A model generated the notes under the pieces. That model was not told where the DNA came from. It made no database searches and saw only the letters and a list, made by a program, of their open reading frames with translations. The position numbers were made by a program, and so were the translations under genes. From Sphingomonas sp. 3P27F8 (GTDB taxonomy: Bacteria > Pseudomonadota > Alphaproteobacteria > Sphingomonadales > Sphingomonadaceae), in NCBI RefSeq assembly GCF_005502745.1, contig NZ_SCNL01000005.1:124001-188000 (forward strand): a DNA stretch of 64,000 bases, written 5' to 3'. This document shows positions 23,684 through 33,803 of the stretch, piece by piece. The first letter of the stretch is position 1, and each line of letters starts with the position of its first letter.

Positions 23684-26602
23684 ATGCTGTCGGTCGCGAG
23701 CGTCAGGTCCGCCAAGGGCGCTGCCGGCTACTTCGCGGCCGACAACTATTATGCCGGGAGCGAGGCGGAGGCTGCCGGCGAGTGGGTCGGCAAGGGTGCA
23801 GAGGTGCTTGGTCTGACCGGCAAGGTCGACCAGGCAACCTTCGAGGCGTTGCTCCGAGGTACCCTGCCGAACGGCGCCCAGATCGGCTCGCCAGAGCGGC
23901 ACAGTGCCGGGGTGGACCTCACCTTCTCGTTGCCCAAGAGCTGGTCCCTGCTGGCCTTGGTCGGGGGCGATCGGCGGATCGTCGAGGCGTACCGTGCGGC
24001 GGTCAAGGACACACTCGCCTGGGCCGAACACAACGCCGCAGAGACGCGGATGGAGGTGCGCGGCCGCGAAAAGGTCGTCGCGACAGGCAATCTCGTGGCG
24101 GCGCTGTTCGAGCACGACACCAGCCGCGCGCAGGACCCGCAAGCGCACCTCCACGCCGTTGTGGCGAATGTGACCCAAGGCCCCGACGGAAAGTGGCGCG
24201 CACTCCACAACGGCAAGCTGTGGCAACTCAACACGCTGCTCAACGCCATCGCGATGGCGGGCTTCCGCGAGCGGGTGGAGGCCCTCGGCTACACGCTCGG
24301 CGACCGGACGAAGCACGGCAATTTCGAAGCGGCTGGGCTCACTCGCAACATGTTGATGGCGTTCAGCACGCGCCGTCAGCAGATCCTCGCCAAGGTCGAC
24401 GAGCTCGGCAACCGAAGCCCGGCTGCGTTCGATGCGGCGACACTGATGACGCGACCCGCCAAGGCGGCCGTCGCGGACCGGGCCGATCTCTACGCCGCCT
24501 GGCGAACCAGTGCTGCCGAAGCCGGCATCGATCTCCAGGCGATCATCGCCGGAGCAGACCGACAGGCAAACGTCGAAGCATCGCCATGGTCGCGGCTTGC
24601 GGCCTTTGCTGGGCAGACCGCGACCAGGGGCCGGGAGCTTGTCCTTGCCGTGCAGCGCAAGCTCGGGATCGAGAAAGCCGATCCCTACCTGCCACGCTAC
24701 ACCAAGGGGATGAGCGCGTCCGACGTCGCCGCCTCGCACGCCGTTGCGTCTGCAATCCGCCACCTCGAAGAGCGGGAGGCGGCCTTCCTGAAGACCGATA
24801 TCCTCAAGGCGGCGCTCGACACAGGGCTGCCCGTCGGCATCGACGCCGTCGAGCAAAAGGTCGAGGCGCTGCTCACGTCGGGACGCATCGGCGCGGGTGC
24901 CGGACGACGGGCCGACATGGTCACGACCGCGCGCGCGATCGAAACCGAAAGGGCGATGTTGGCGGGTGTCGAGACCGGTCGCGCGGCCGGCAAGATCTAT
25001 CTCGCCGCCGATCGAGCCGGACCCCTTCTCGATGCCGCGGCGCAGGCGCGCGCTGCGATCATCCTCAATCCGGGGCAGCGCGCCGCCGGCATGATGCTGC
25101 TGAGCTCGGACGATCGGATCATCGCGATCCAGGGCGTGGCCGGTGCCGGCAAGAGCAGCGTGCTCGCGCCGGTCGCCGACCTGATACGGGCGGAAGGCAA
25201 GCCGGTCCTGGGGCTCGCGGTCCAGAACACTCTCGTGCAGATGCTGCAGCGGGAAACCGGGATCGAATCGATGACGGTTGCGCGCTTCCTGAAGGCGCAT
25301 GATCGACTCCTCGCGCCCTCCCCTGATCGCACAGGGCTGTCGGCAGCGCGCGCGAGCCTCGGCGGCGCCGCGATCCTCGTCGACGAGGCCTCGATGCTCT
25401 CCAACGCCGATCAGCTGAAGCTGGTCAGGCTCGCCAACCTGATCGGTGTCGGGCGATTGGCGTTCGTCGGCGACGCCCGGCAGCTGGGTGCGGTCGATGC
25501 CGGCAAGCCCTTCTCCGTCATGCAGCAGGCGGGCGCGCCGACCGCGCAGATGAGCCAGAACCTGCGCGCCCGCGGGGAGGCTGTTCGGACCGCAGCAGCC
25601 GCCGCGCAGATCGGTGCCATCGATCGGGCGATGGAAGCTCTCGCACCATACACGATCGAAGCGCCCGAGCGGGCCAGCGCCGAAGCCGCCGAGCGCTGGC
25701 TGGCGCTCGATCCCGTCGATCGCGCGCGGACCGCGATCTACGCGTCGGGGCGTCGGCTCCGCGCGGAGGTCAACGAGAAGGTGCAGCAAGGCCTGGTTGA
25801 ACGCGGCGAGATCGGCCCGGGCAAGCTTGTCCTGACCGTGCTGGATAGGGTCAGCGTCACGAGTGAGGAGCTTCGCCGCCCGCAGACCTATACCGAAGGC
25901 ATGGTGGTGGAGATCAGTCGCGCTCAATCTGCCCAGCGGCTCCCGCGCGCCCGGGCGACCGTCGAGCAGGTGGATGCCGGAACAGGCACTGTGACCCTGC
26001 GCCTCTCGCGCGGCGCCACGCGCACCTTTCGACCCGATCGGTTGCGGATCAGGGCGGGCGAGAGCTCGTTCCAGCTTTTCGAGCCGAAGCGGCTGGAGCT
26101 GCACGAGCAGGATCGTATCCGCTGGACCGCCAACGACCATGACCGGAAGCTGTTTAACGCCGATCAGGCGCGGGTCACTGCCATTCTCGATGGTCGGGTG
26201 ACGCTCGAAACGAGTCAGGGTCACCGGGTCACCTTGAAGCCGGACGACCCGATGCTCCAGCGCCTCGATCTCGCCTACGCGCTCAACGCTCACATGGCGC
26301 AGGGGCTGACGTCGGATCGTGGTATCGCGGTCATGGAGACGCGCGACACCAAGCTCGTCAACCAACAGACCTTCCTCGTGACGGTCACGCGATTGCGCGA
26401 CGCATTGACGCTGGTCGTCGATCGCGCGGACAAGCTCGAGCGTCAGCTTACCCGCAACGCGGGCGGCAAGACGTCCGCGCTGGAGACCAGTGGCGGGCTG
26501 AGAATTGGCGCTGCCGATATCGAAAGACAGCGACCAACCGCACCGGAGAAGGTGCCGGACCTCGACCCTGGACGGACCAAGCCGTACGACATCGGCATCT
26601 GA
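23684..26602 (+). CDS. traI: MobF conjugative relaxase-helicase TraI
   Basis: The 972-residue protein has an N-terminal TrwC/TraI relaxase domain with candidate catalytic tyrosines in YFAADNYYAGSEAEA (residues 15-22) and the metal-binding histidines in DPQAHLHAVVANV (about 155). The C-terminal SF1 helicase of RecD type shows Walker A GVAGAGKS (about 486) and Walker B ILVDEASML (about 565), with later motifs such as GVGRLAFVGDARQLGAV. It nicks oriT, stays bound to the 5' end and unwinds the transferred strand. It is shorter than F TraI (1756 residues) and close to TrwC in size. Traces of a hairpin (GAACGG with CCGTTC) lie at its end. Confidence 0.95.
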   Translation: MLSVASVRSAKGAAGYFAADNYYAGSEAEAAGEWVGKGAEVLGLTGKVDQATFEALLRGTLPNGAQIGSPERHSAGVDLTFSLPKSWSLLALVGGDRRIVEAYRAAVKDTLAWAEHNAAETRMEVRGREKVVATGNLVAALFEHDTSRAQDPQAHLHAVVANVTQGPDGKWRALHNGKLWQLNTLLNAIAMAGFRERVEALGYTLGDRTKHGNFEAAGLTRNMLMAFSTRRQQILAKVDELGNRSPAAFDAATLMTRPAKAAVADRADLYAAWRTSAAEAGIDLQAIIAGADRQANVEASPWSRLAAFAGQTATRGRELVLAVQRKLGIEKADPYLPRYTKGMSASDVAASHAVASAIRHLEEREAAFLKTDILKAALDTGLPVGIDAVEQKVEALLTSGRIGAGAGRRADMVTTARAIETERAMLAGVETGRAAGKIYLAADRAGPLLDAAAQARAAIILNPGQRAAGMMLLSSDDRIIAIQGVAGAGKSSVLAPVADLIRAEGKPVLGLAVQNTLVQMLQRETGIESMTVARFLKAHDRLLAPSPDRTGLSAARASLGGAAILVDEASMLSNADQLKLVRLANLIGVGRLAFVGDARQLGAVDAGKPFSVMQQAGAPTAQMSQNLRARGEAVRTAAAAAQIGAIDRAMEALAPYTIEAPERASAEAAERWLALDPVDRARTAIYASGRRLRAEVNEKVQQGLVERGEIGPGKLVLTVLDRVSVTSEELRRPQTYTEGMVVEISRAQSAQRLPRARATVEQVDAGTGTVTLRLSRGATRTFRPDRLRIRAGESSFQLFEPKRLELHEQDRIRWTANDHDRKLFNADQARVTAILDGRVTLETSQGHRVTLKPDDPMLQRLDLAYALNAHMAQGLTSDRGIAVMETRDTKLVNQQTFLVTVTRLRDALTLVVDRADKLERQLTRNAGGKTSALETSGGLRIGAADIERQRPTAPEKVPDLDPGRTKPYDIGI

Positions 26603-27014
26603 ACGGCTGCCGCCGTTCATGCGAGTGGACTGACCGCTCGAGGAGGGGCAGTATCGCGGAACGACCTAGGTTGGGACTTTGCTGCCGTTCCTGCCCGGCT
26701 AGCTAAACGTCTGTTTTCGACATGAGCCGACGTACGCGCGCTTGGTGAGTTAAGATCGGCTTTCAGCGAGCAATGGCCTACCCGCTGTTGGCGTAATGAC
26801 CCACAAAAAACAGCCACTCAGAGTCATCTCATCATTGCTTGAAGGCGGTCACTCGTTCATCTTCTTCTGACTGCGGCAGCAACATACTCGACCGAGGTCC
26901 GCTAACCTCCACACCTTCCACGACATTTTTTGCGACTTCTTTGTGGCTTCGCCTATCAGAGATAAGCCTCCTTTGATCACAGGAAAGCCGCTTTCATATG
27001 AACGGCGGACGAAG
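26603..27014. other. Gene-free boundary between transfer genes and cargo
   Basis: No reading frame has protein-like composition. A weak inverted repeat (GAACGG at 26601-26606 with CCGTTC at 26613-26618) overlaps the traI stop and might terminate traI. The stretch looks clearly less GC-rich than its flanks. TTCTTTGTGG occurs here near 26938 and also at 20941 in the candidate oriT stretch. It marks a likely junction with the accessory cargo. Confidence 0.5.
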
Positions 27015-30000
27015 TCAGGACATCAACTTACTGACTTGGCTTGACGATCGACCAAGTGCGCTAGCGAGTTCATCAATCGAATAGGGCTTTCGCAGCAGAT
27101 TGAAGCCTCTCGTTCCCTCCTGGGCGAGCACGTGACTATACCCGCTGGTGAGCACGATTGGCATGGTCGGATAAAGGCGCCGAACATCTTCCGCGAGTTC
27201 GATGCCAGATCGACCCGGCATGACGACATCCGTGAACACCGCATCGTAGCGGTCCGGAAATCGGTGGAGTTCCTCGAGCGCGGCCTGAGCGTCTTCGACC
27301 CAATGCGATCCATGCCCAAGCTCTGCGAGCGCCTGAGTCGCGAACTCGCCGACCTCCCTGTTGTCCTCGACCACGAGCACACAGGCATGAACAGCGAGCG
27401 GAGCCATGTCAGGTCGCTCGTCTTCCGCCAGCGGGCATGCAACGGTAGCCATTGGCAAGAAAAGGACGAAGGTGGTGCCGTGACCGACCTGGCTTTCGAC
27501 CTGAACATCACCCCGCGACTGCTTGGCGAACCCGAAGACCTGACTCAGGCCAAGTCCCGTGCCGTGGCCGACGCCTTTGGTCGTGAAGAACGGCTCGAAG
27601 ATGCGGTCGATCTGATCGGCCGCGATGCCGGTGCCGGTATCGGTGACGCAGATGGCCACATGGGGACCCTCCACGGCCGCATGACTTCTGAGCGCCGGGA
27701 TGCGGTCGGTCCTCCGGACCGTGATGGTCAGCGTGCCTTCACCGTTCATCGCGTCGCGTGCGTTCACCGCCATGTTGACGATCGCCGTGTCGAACTGGCT
27801 GGGGTCGGCCATGACCAGCGTGGGCTCGGTCGGCAGATCGTAATCGACGTCGATGCGGGAGCCCGTCAACGTGCCGAGCATCTCCACGAGCGAGGTGACG
27901 TTGGCGCCTGCGTCGAACACCTGCGGCTGGAGCGTCTGCCGGCGCGCGAACGCGAGCAGCTGGCCCGTCAGTTTGGTCGCCCGCTCGGCGGTGTCGGCGA
28001 TCGCGTCGACGTAGCGCGTCCGCTTCTCCGCGCTGAGGTCGGGCCGGCGCAGCAGGTCGATGGACCCCCGGATCACTGTAAGCAGATTGTTGAAGTCGTG
28101 CGCGACGCCGCCGGTCAGCTGGCCGATCGCCTCCACCTTCTGCGATTGGCGCAACGCGTCCTCGGTCTGACGCAGCGCGTCCTCGGCTTCGCGAGCCGCG
28201 GTCACGTCGCGACCGATGGCGAAGATCTCGTCCTCGTTCGGCGCCGCCACCCAGGAAACCCAGCGGTACGACCCGTCCTTGTGGCGGATCCTCATGACGT
28301 AAGCAGGCAGCTCACCGACCTGCGCGACGCCCAGGGCGCGCCTGCTCTGATCCTTGTCGTCGGGATGGGACAGGAAGACCGCGTCCCTACCCACCAGCTC
28401 GGCTTCCTCGTAGCCGAGCATGGTCTTCCATGCGGGGTTCAGACGACGGTAGGTCCCGGCCGCGTCCATGACGACGAGCAGGTCCGGCGATGCGGTCCAC
28501 AACCGTTCCACCTCGGCGGCACGAGCGGCGACCTGACCCGCGAGCTCGTCCGCCTGGTCGCGCAGCTGCCGCTCGATGCTCATGCGCTCGGTCTGGTCGA
28601 GCATCGCCCCGATCATGCGGACAGGCCGCCCGGCCTCGTCCCTGATGACGTAGCCGCGATCGCGTATGTCGGCATAGCTGCCGTCCGCCCTGAGGAAGCG
28701 GTATTCGTCGGTCCAGTCCGTCGCGCCACCGTCTATGACGGCGTGGATGCTAGCATCAATGCGCGCGCGATCATCCGGATGGATGTGCCCGATCCACCAT
28801 GCGCCGATCGGCTCGACCTTGGCCAGCTGATACCCGTGCGCCTGCTCGATCGCCTCGTTCCAGGTGACGTGATCGCGGACGAGATCCCAGTCCCAGATCG
28901 CGTCGTTCGTCGCCCGGTTCGCCAGTCGCAACCGCTGCGCGGTCTCCGCCAGCTGCGCCTCTGCAATACGGGCTGCGGTCACATCCTGCACCGTGCCGAG
29001 CAGGCGGTCCGCTCGACCTTCCACGAAGTAGGTCTGACCGCGTGCCGCGACGTGGCGGAGCCTGCCGTCCTCGATCCCGATGGTGCGGTAGTCCACCTCG
29101 AACACGCCGTCCCCGCTCGGATCGAGCGCCGCGTCCACCGCCGCATCGGCGCGCTCGCGATCCTCAGGGTGGACGCCCTTGATGAAGGCCTCCTGGTAGG
29201 TGACCGGCGCACCGGGCGGGAGCCCGAACAGAGCACGACATCCGTCGTCCCAGGTCAGCACGCCCTGCTGCACGTCGTAGTTGAACGTGCCGAGACGTGC
29301 GGCGGCGGTGATCACTTCCGCATGCCGGTTCGCCTGCCCGAGAGCCTGCCGCGTCTCGTGCTCGCGCGTGACGTCGCGCACGGCCTTGACGAAGCCGGGC
29401 TCCTGCGCGCCCTTCAACGGCGTCATCGCCCCATGAGCGTAGAAGCGGGTGCCGTCCTTGCGCAGGTGCCAACGCTCGTCCGAGGCGCGACCTTCGGCCT
29501 GCGCCACGGCAAACTCCCGCGCGGGCACGCCTTTCTCTCGATCCTCGGGAGTGAAGAACCGTTCGGCGTTGTGCCCGAGCATCTCGGCCTCGGTCCATCC
29601 GAAGATGCGCTCCGCGCCCTTGCTCCAGCTGGTCACGCAGCCGTCCGCGTCCATGGCGATGATCGCGTTGTCGATCGCCGAGTCGACGATCGCGTGGTAG
29701 CGCTCCTCGCCCTCGCGGACGCGGCGCTCCGCCTGGTCGAGCGCCATCGCGTTGGTGCGGCTCTCGATCGCCTCGCGGTTCTCGATCAGCTCGACCACCT
29801 GCTCGGCCAGAAGCAAGAGCGCCTCCACCTGCGCTTCGTCCAGGCCGCCGGGACGCTGCACCGTATCGATGGCGCACAGGCTGCCGAGCGCCTGCCCGTC
29901 GCCCGTCACCAGCGGTGCGCCGGCGTAGAAGCGGAGGTACGGCTCGCCGGTGACCAGCGACATGCCGGCGGTCCGTGGGTCGCCGGCGAGATCCTCGATC

Positions 30001-30281
30001 TGGAAGACGTCGCGTTGACGGATCGCGAGCGCACAGACCGACGTGTCGAGCGCGGTCTGATCGACCGCGACCCCGCCCTTCGCCTTGAACCACTGCCGAT
30101 CGACGTCGACGAGACTCACGAGCGCAATGGGCACCCGGCAGATGTTCTGCACCAGCGCCACGATCCGATCGAACCTGCGGTCCGCAGGGGTGTCCAGGAT
30201 GTCATGGCGACGCAGGGCCGCCAGGCGGTCGGATTCATCGGCTCCGGGCTGTTCGCCAGATGACTGCTGATCGGTCGGCAC
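27015..30281 (-). CDS. Hybrid sensor histidine kinase (GAF, several PAS, kinase, receiver)
   Basis: This 1088-residue protein has no membrane segment and is probably cytosolic. A GAF domain comes first (RLAALRRHDILDTPADRRF, about 18-165). Repeated PAS/PAC units follow between about 190 and 715 (EERYHAIVDSAIDNAI, FGWTEAEMLGHNAE, GYEEAELVGRDAVF). The phospho-accepting His is in GGVAHDFNNLL (about 730), the ATP-binding lid is DTGTGIAADQIDRIF with GTGLGLSQVFGF, and a C-terminal receiver has Asp in VFTDVVMPGRSG (about 1018). The HDFNN motif and architecture match HWE-independent hybrid kinases of blue-light or redox type in sphingomonads. The signal is unknown. The start is a GTG without a clear ribosome binding site. 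Confidence 0.9.
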   Translation of the reverse strand: MPTDQQSSGEQPGADESDRLAALRRHDILDTPADRRFDRIVALVQNICRVPIALVSLVDVDRQWFKAKGGVAVDQTALDTSVCALAIRQRDVFQIEDLAGDPRTAGMSLVTGEPYLRFYAGAPLVTGDGQALGSLCAIDTVQRPGGLDEAQVEALLLLAEQVVELIENREAIESRTNAMALDQAERRVREGEERYHAIVDSAIDNAIIAMDADGCVTSWSKGAERIFGWTEAEMLGHNAERFFTPEDREKGVPAREFAVAQAEGRASDERWHLRKDGTRFYAHGAMTPLKGAQEPGFVKAVRDVTREHETRQALGQANRHAEVITAAARLGTFNYDVQQGVLTWDDGCRALFGLPPGAPVTYQEAFIKGVHPEDRERADAAVDAALDPSGDGVFEVDYRTIGIEDGRLRHVAARGQTYFVEGRADRLLGTVQDVTAARIAEAQLAETAQRLRLANRATNDAIWDWDLVRDHVTWNEAIEQAHGYQLAKVEPIGAWWIGHIHPDDRARIDASIHAVIDGGATDWTDEYRFLRADGSYADIRDRGYVIRDEAGRPVRMIGAMLDQTERMSIERQLRDQADELAGQVAARAAEVERLWTASPDLLVVMDAAGTYRRLNPAWKTMLGYEEAELVGRDAVFLSHPDDKDQSRRALGVAQVGELPAYVMRIRHKDGSYRWVSWVAAPNEDEIFAIGRDVTAAREAEDALRQTEDALRQSQKVEAIGQLTGGVAHDFNNLLTVIRGSIDLLRRPDLSAEKRTRYVDAIADTAERATKLTGQLLAFARRQTLQPQVFDAGANVTSLVEMLGTLTGSRIDVDYDLPTEPTLVMADPSQFDTAIVNMAVNARDAMNGEGTLTITVRRTDRIPALRSHAAVEGPHVAICVTDTGTGIAADQIDRIFEPFFTTKGVGHGTGLGLSQVFGFAKQSRGDVQVESQVGHGTTFVLFLPMATVACPLAEDERPDMAPLAVHACVLVVEDNREVGEFATQALAELGHGSHWVEDAQAALEELHRFPDRYDAVFTDVVMPGRSGIELAEDVRRLYPTMPIVLTSGYSHVLAQEGTRGFNLLRKPYSIDELASALGRSSSQVSKLMS

Positions 30282-30401
30282 AGGGTCGAGTCACTGCTTG
30301 AGCGGAGGGATGATGGATCGGGATCGCCGCCGCCCCCCGGCTACCGGCGATTTCCGTCACTTAGCAGCAAGACCGGGAGGACGCCATCGGATCGGCCAGA
30401 G

Positions 30402-32486
30402 TCAACGTCTCCGCATCATCTCACCGACCTTGGCGGTCAGCGCTTCAAGCGAGAACGGCTTGGTCAGCAGCTCCATGCCGGGCTCCAGATGACCGTTGCC
30501 GACGGCCGCGTTCTCGGCGTAGCCCGTGATGAACAGGACCTTCAGGCCGGGACGCAGGTGGCGCGCCGCATCGGCCACCTGGCGCCCGTTCATCCCGCCG
30601 GGCAGCCCGACGTCGGTGATTAGCAGCTCGATCTGGGCTCCGGACTGCAGCACCTTGATGCCGGCCGCACCATCCGCCGCGTTGATGACGGTGTACCCGG
30701 CATCGTCCAGGATCTCGTCGATCAGGTGGCGGATCGTCGCTTCGTCGTCCACCACCAGAACCGTACCGCCGCCGGACGCTGCCGTTGCCGACACGGTCTC
30801 GTCATCCAGTTCGTCGGGCTCGTCGCCAAGGTGACGTGGCAGGTAGATGCACATGGTCGTGCCAATGCCGACTTCGGAATAGATCCGCACCTGACCGCCG
30901 GACTGACGGGCGAAGCCATAGATCATCGAGAGACCGAGACCGGTGCCCTGTCCCAGTGGCTTGGTCGTGAAGAAGGGCTCGAAGGCGCGCTGCACCGTTG
31001 CCTCGTCCATGCCGGTTCCCGTGTCCGTGACGCACACCGACAGATACTGCCCCGGCTCCAGGTCGCGCGATCGGGCGGTACGCTCGTCCAGCCACTTGTT
31101 GGCCGTCTCGATCGTGATCCGGCCACCCTCGGGCATCGCGTCGCGCGCGTTGATGCAGAGGTTGAGGATCGCGTTCTCGAGCTGACCCGCGTCGATGTTG
31201 GCGGTCCACAGCCCACCTGCGCCGACGACCTCCAGCGTGTTGGCGGGACCGATCGTGCGACGGATGAGGTCCTCCATGCCTGCAACGAGCCGGTTCACGT
31301 CGACGGGGCGCGGATCGAGCGTCTGGCGGCGGGAGAAGGCGAGCAGTCGCTGCGTCAGCGCGGCGGCGCGGCGACCAGCACCTTGAGCGGCGAGCACGAA
31401 GCGGTCGAGATCCTCCAGCCGACCGCTCGTGAGCCGCAGCTGAAGCAGCTCGAGGTTGCCCATCATGCCGGTCAGCAGATTGTTGAAGTCATGCGCCAGG
31501 CCACCCGTCAGCTGGCCGACCGCCTGCATCTTCTGCGCCTGCCGCAGCGCGTCCTCCGCGGCGTGCTGCTCGGTCAGATCGCGACCGATTATGTAGAACA
31601 AGTCGGAGCCCGCCTCGGGCACCGCCGTCCACATGATCGTCCGTGCAGTGCCGTCGCGTCGCAGCACATGGTCCACGAAGCCGGAGACGACCTCTCCGGC
31701 CGACAAGCGGGCAACGACATCGGCGGTTTCCGCATGGTCGGCGGCTTCGATGATCTCGACGAAGGGACGGGACAGCAGTTCCTCCTCCGTCCAGCCGAGA
31801 AGCCGCTCCCATGCCGGGTTGACCTGGATGAGGAAGCCGTCGAGCCGTGCCGTCGCCATCAGGTCGTTGGTGAGCTGCCAGACCCGATCGCGCTCGGCTG
31901 TCCGCTCCTCCACCCGTTGTTCGAGCAGGCGGTTGGCGGCTTCGAGTTCATCCTGGCTGCGCTTCAACGCCGCATCGGCCAGGACGCGGTCCGTGGTCTC
32001 GTTGGTGAGGATGAACAGCCCGACCACCTCCCCCTGTGCATCGAGGATGCGCGAGTAGGAGAAGGTGAACCACGTGTCGGCCTGACCGCGGTCGGTGTCG
32101 AGCTTCCACGGCAGATCGGTGAAGCGCTGGCTACGCCCGACGAAGGCGTCGTCGATGATCGGCTTCGCCTGCGCCCAGGCATCGGCCCAGACCTCGTGGA
32201 ATGGCGCGCCCATGGCCCAAGCCAGCCGCGGCCCGAGCAGCGGGAAGTAGGTCTCGTTGAAGAAGAAGGTGAGCTCGTCCGTGCCCCATGCCAGGATCAT
32301 GGACTCGGGCGAGTTGAGCACCGTGCTCAGGTTCGACTTCAGGATGTCCGGCCAGGACTCCGGTTGGCCCATCGGGTGACCGGTCCAGTCGCGCTCGACG
32401 ATCAGGCGAGTGGCCTCGCCCCCGCCCGCCAGGAAGCGCAGATGCTGAGGAAGGCTGTCGGGAGTGCGGTACAGGTCAGAGATCAT
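30402..32486 (-). CDS. Hybrid sensor histidine kinase (PAS, kinase, receiver)
   Basis: The ATG at 32486 (MISDLYRTPDSL) gives 694 residues; an upstream codon at 32519 is possible. Two PAS regions come first (WGTDELTFFFNETYFPLLGP and FLIQVNPAWERLLGWTEEEL), separated by a coiled-coil stretch (LEAANRLLEQRVEERTAERD). The kinase has His in GGLAHDFNNLL (about 325) and DTGTGMDEATVQRAF with GTGLGLSMIYGF. A receiver ends the protein, with Asp in LLITDVGLPGG (about 625). It lies between the other kinase and a flavodoxin-fold gene on the same strand, and the two kinases may act on a shared stress pathway. Confidence 0.9.
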   Translation of the reverse strand: MISDLYRTPDSLPQHLRFLAGGGEATRLIVERDWTGHPMGQPESWPDILKSNLSTVLNSPESMILAWGTDELTFFFNETYFPLLGPRLAWAMGAPFHEVWADAWAQAKPIIDDAFVGRSQRFTDLPWKLDTDRGQADTWFTFSYSRILDAQGEVVGLFILTNETTDRVLADAALKRSQDELEAANRLLEQRVEERTAERDRVWQLTNDLMATARLDGFLIQVNPAWERLLGWTEEELLSRPFVEIIEAADHAETADVVARLSAGEVVSGFVDHVLRRDGTARTIMWTAVPEAGSDLFYIIGRDLTEQHAAEDALRQAQKMQAVGQLTGGLAHDFNNLLTGMMGNLELLQLRLTSGRLEDLDRFVLAAQGAGRRAAALTQRLLAFSRRQTLDPRPVDVNRLVAGMEDLIRRTIGPANTLEVVGAGGLWTANIDAGQLENAILNLCINARDAMPEGGRITIETANKWLDERTARSRDLEPGQYLSVCVTDTGTGMDEATVQRAFEPFFTTKPLGQGTGLGLSMIYGFARQSGGQVRIYSEVGIGTTMCIYLPRHLGDEPDELDDETVSATAASGGGTVLVVDDEATIRHLIDEILDDAGYTVINAADGAAGIKVLQSGAQIELLITDVGLPGGMNGRQVADAARHLRPGLKVLFITGYAENAAVGNGHLEPGMELLTKPFSLEALTAKVGEMMRRR

Positions 32487-32544
32487 GATGGTCCGGGCTG
32501 TCGGGCAGTATGTCGGCAACGAACGACGGAGGCGGCGATCGGCC

Positions 32545-33660
32545 TCACTTCGGCCGCGGTTCCTTCAGCGATTGCCCCGACTGGTGCAGCCTGCCGGCAC
32601 GCTGTGCCGACAAGGCTTCGCACAGCGTGCGCGCGGCGTTGCGGACCTCCTCCTGGACCGCCGTGTCGCGGTCTAGTTCGTCATGGCTGGTGGCGTACGG
32701 CTTCCAGTAGCCGATGTAGCGGTCGAGCTCGGCCTCCGTGCCGGCGCTCTCCATGTGCATGAAGCGCATCCAGTCCGTCAGCCCACGACGGACGTTCTCC
32801 GCACCTTCGACGTCACCGTGCACCACGACCGAGAACAGTCTGCCTTTCAGATGGCTCGGATAGTCCCAGCCCTTCAGCTCCTCGCGCTTGGCCTCCTTCG
32901 CCTCCTTGCCGTGGGTGAGCGACGGATCGGGGTTGCCGCCATCCGCGCAAACCAGCCGATCGATCATCAGCTTCAGCGGCGACGTCGGGCTGTACCAGTT
33001 GACCGGCGTGACGATCATGACGCCGTGCGCCTCCACCCAAAGCGGATAGATGTCGTTCATCATGTCCTGCGTCTGGCCGAGGGAGTAGTTCGGATAGCAA
33101 GAGCACGGCCAGTGACAGAGCGCCGCGGCGGTCGAGAAGCACGCCTTGCACGGGTGAATGTGCCGTCCGTACTCGGACGCGAGACGGCTGAGATCGAGGA
33201 ACTCGACTTTGTGGCCGGCGTCCTCCGCGATCTCGCGCGCGAGCTGGACGAGGCGCCACGACTTCGACAATTCGCCGGGAAAGGTGTGTTCCGAGCGCGA
33301 CGATCCGTTGATCAGCAGGATGCGCAATGGACCGTCCGGATCGTCGTGGCGCGCCTGTGCCGCATCGATCGCGTCCTTCGCCGCGATCCAGTCCACCGCG
33401 AGATCGTAGTCCGGATCGGCGTAGCCCGGTCCCGCCTTGCGTGTCTTCGGGCTCTTGCGTTCGTGAAGGTAAGCATCCCACGCGGCGTGCGTGATGCGGT
33501 CCAGCTCGGTCTCCAGACTCGCGTACCCGTCATCCTGGTACTGCGAGCGGAACCGGCGCTTGAACTCCGCCTCGTCGAGTCGCGGGCTGTCCGATCCCCT
33601 GCGCGGCTCGGGCGTGGCGGCGACGCCCTTCATGTAGTCCGTGACGTCCCTGACCCGCAT
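32545..33660 (-). CDS. Flavodoxin-fold NAD(P)H-dependent FMN reductase-like protein
   Basis: From the ATG at 33660 the protein has 371 residues. The first 130 form an unusual hydrophilic extension. A flavodoxin-like fold follows: ILLINGSSRSEHTFPGELSK for the FMN phosphate, VEFLDLSRL, then HPCKACFSTA and VMIVTPVNWYSPTSPLKLMI. This matches NADPH-dependent FMN reductases or flavoproteins of the WrbA type. Its substrate is unknown. It sits between the Crp-type gene and the second kinase, all on the minus strand. Confidence 0.8.
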   Translation of the reverse strand: MRVRDVTDYMKGVAATPEPRRGSDSPRLDEAEFKRRFRSQYQDDGYASLETELDRITHAAWDAYLHERKSPKTRKAGPGYADPDYDLAVDWIAAKDAIDAAQARHDDPDGPLRILLINGSSRSEHTFPGELSKSWRLVQLAREIAEDAGHKVEFLDLSRLASEYGRHIHPCKACFSTAAALCHWPCSCYPNYSLGQTQDMMNDIYPLWVEAHGVMIVTPVNWYSPTSPLKLMIDRLVCADGGNPDPSLTHGKEAKEAKREELKGWDYPSHLKGRLFSVVVHGDVEGAENVRRGLTDWMRFMHMESAGTEAELDRYIGYWKPYATSHDELDRDTAVQEEVRNAARTLCEALSAQRAGRLHQSGQSLKEPRPK

Positions 33661-33803
33661 GCTCGCTCCGACGATCCGTTCAGGAGAGAACGTCGCACTG
33701 CTCACTCGGCTCCGCTCCTGGCGCTCGCAGCGCAACACTGAAGCGCTCGCCTGCGCCGGCGCTCGTCATGATGCCACGGACCGAAACAAGCCGAGGGACA
33801 GCG

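Noticed and set aside
23237..26620. Minus-strand open frame of 1127 codons opposite traI
   Set aside because: GC-rich codon bias leaves antisense frames open; the plus strand encodes a complete relaxase with all motifs, while this frame has no recognisable domain.
27132..30263. Plus-strand open frame of 1043 codons opposite the first histidine kinase
   Set aside because: The minus strand has intact GAF, PAS, kinase and receiver motifs; the plus frame has no motif and a shadow-like composition rich in Arg, His and Leu.
30726..32762. Plus-strand open frame of 678 codons opposite the second kinase
   Set aside because: It is antisense to an intact kinase and receiver and has no recognisable motif.
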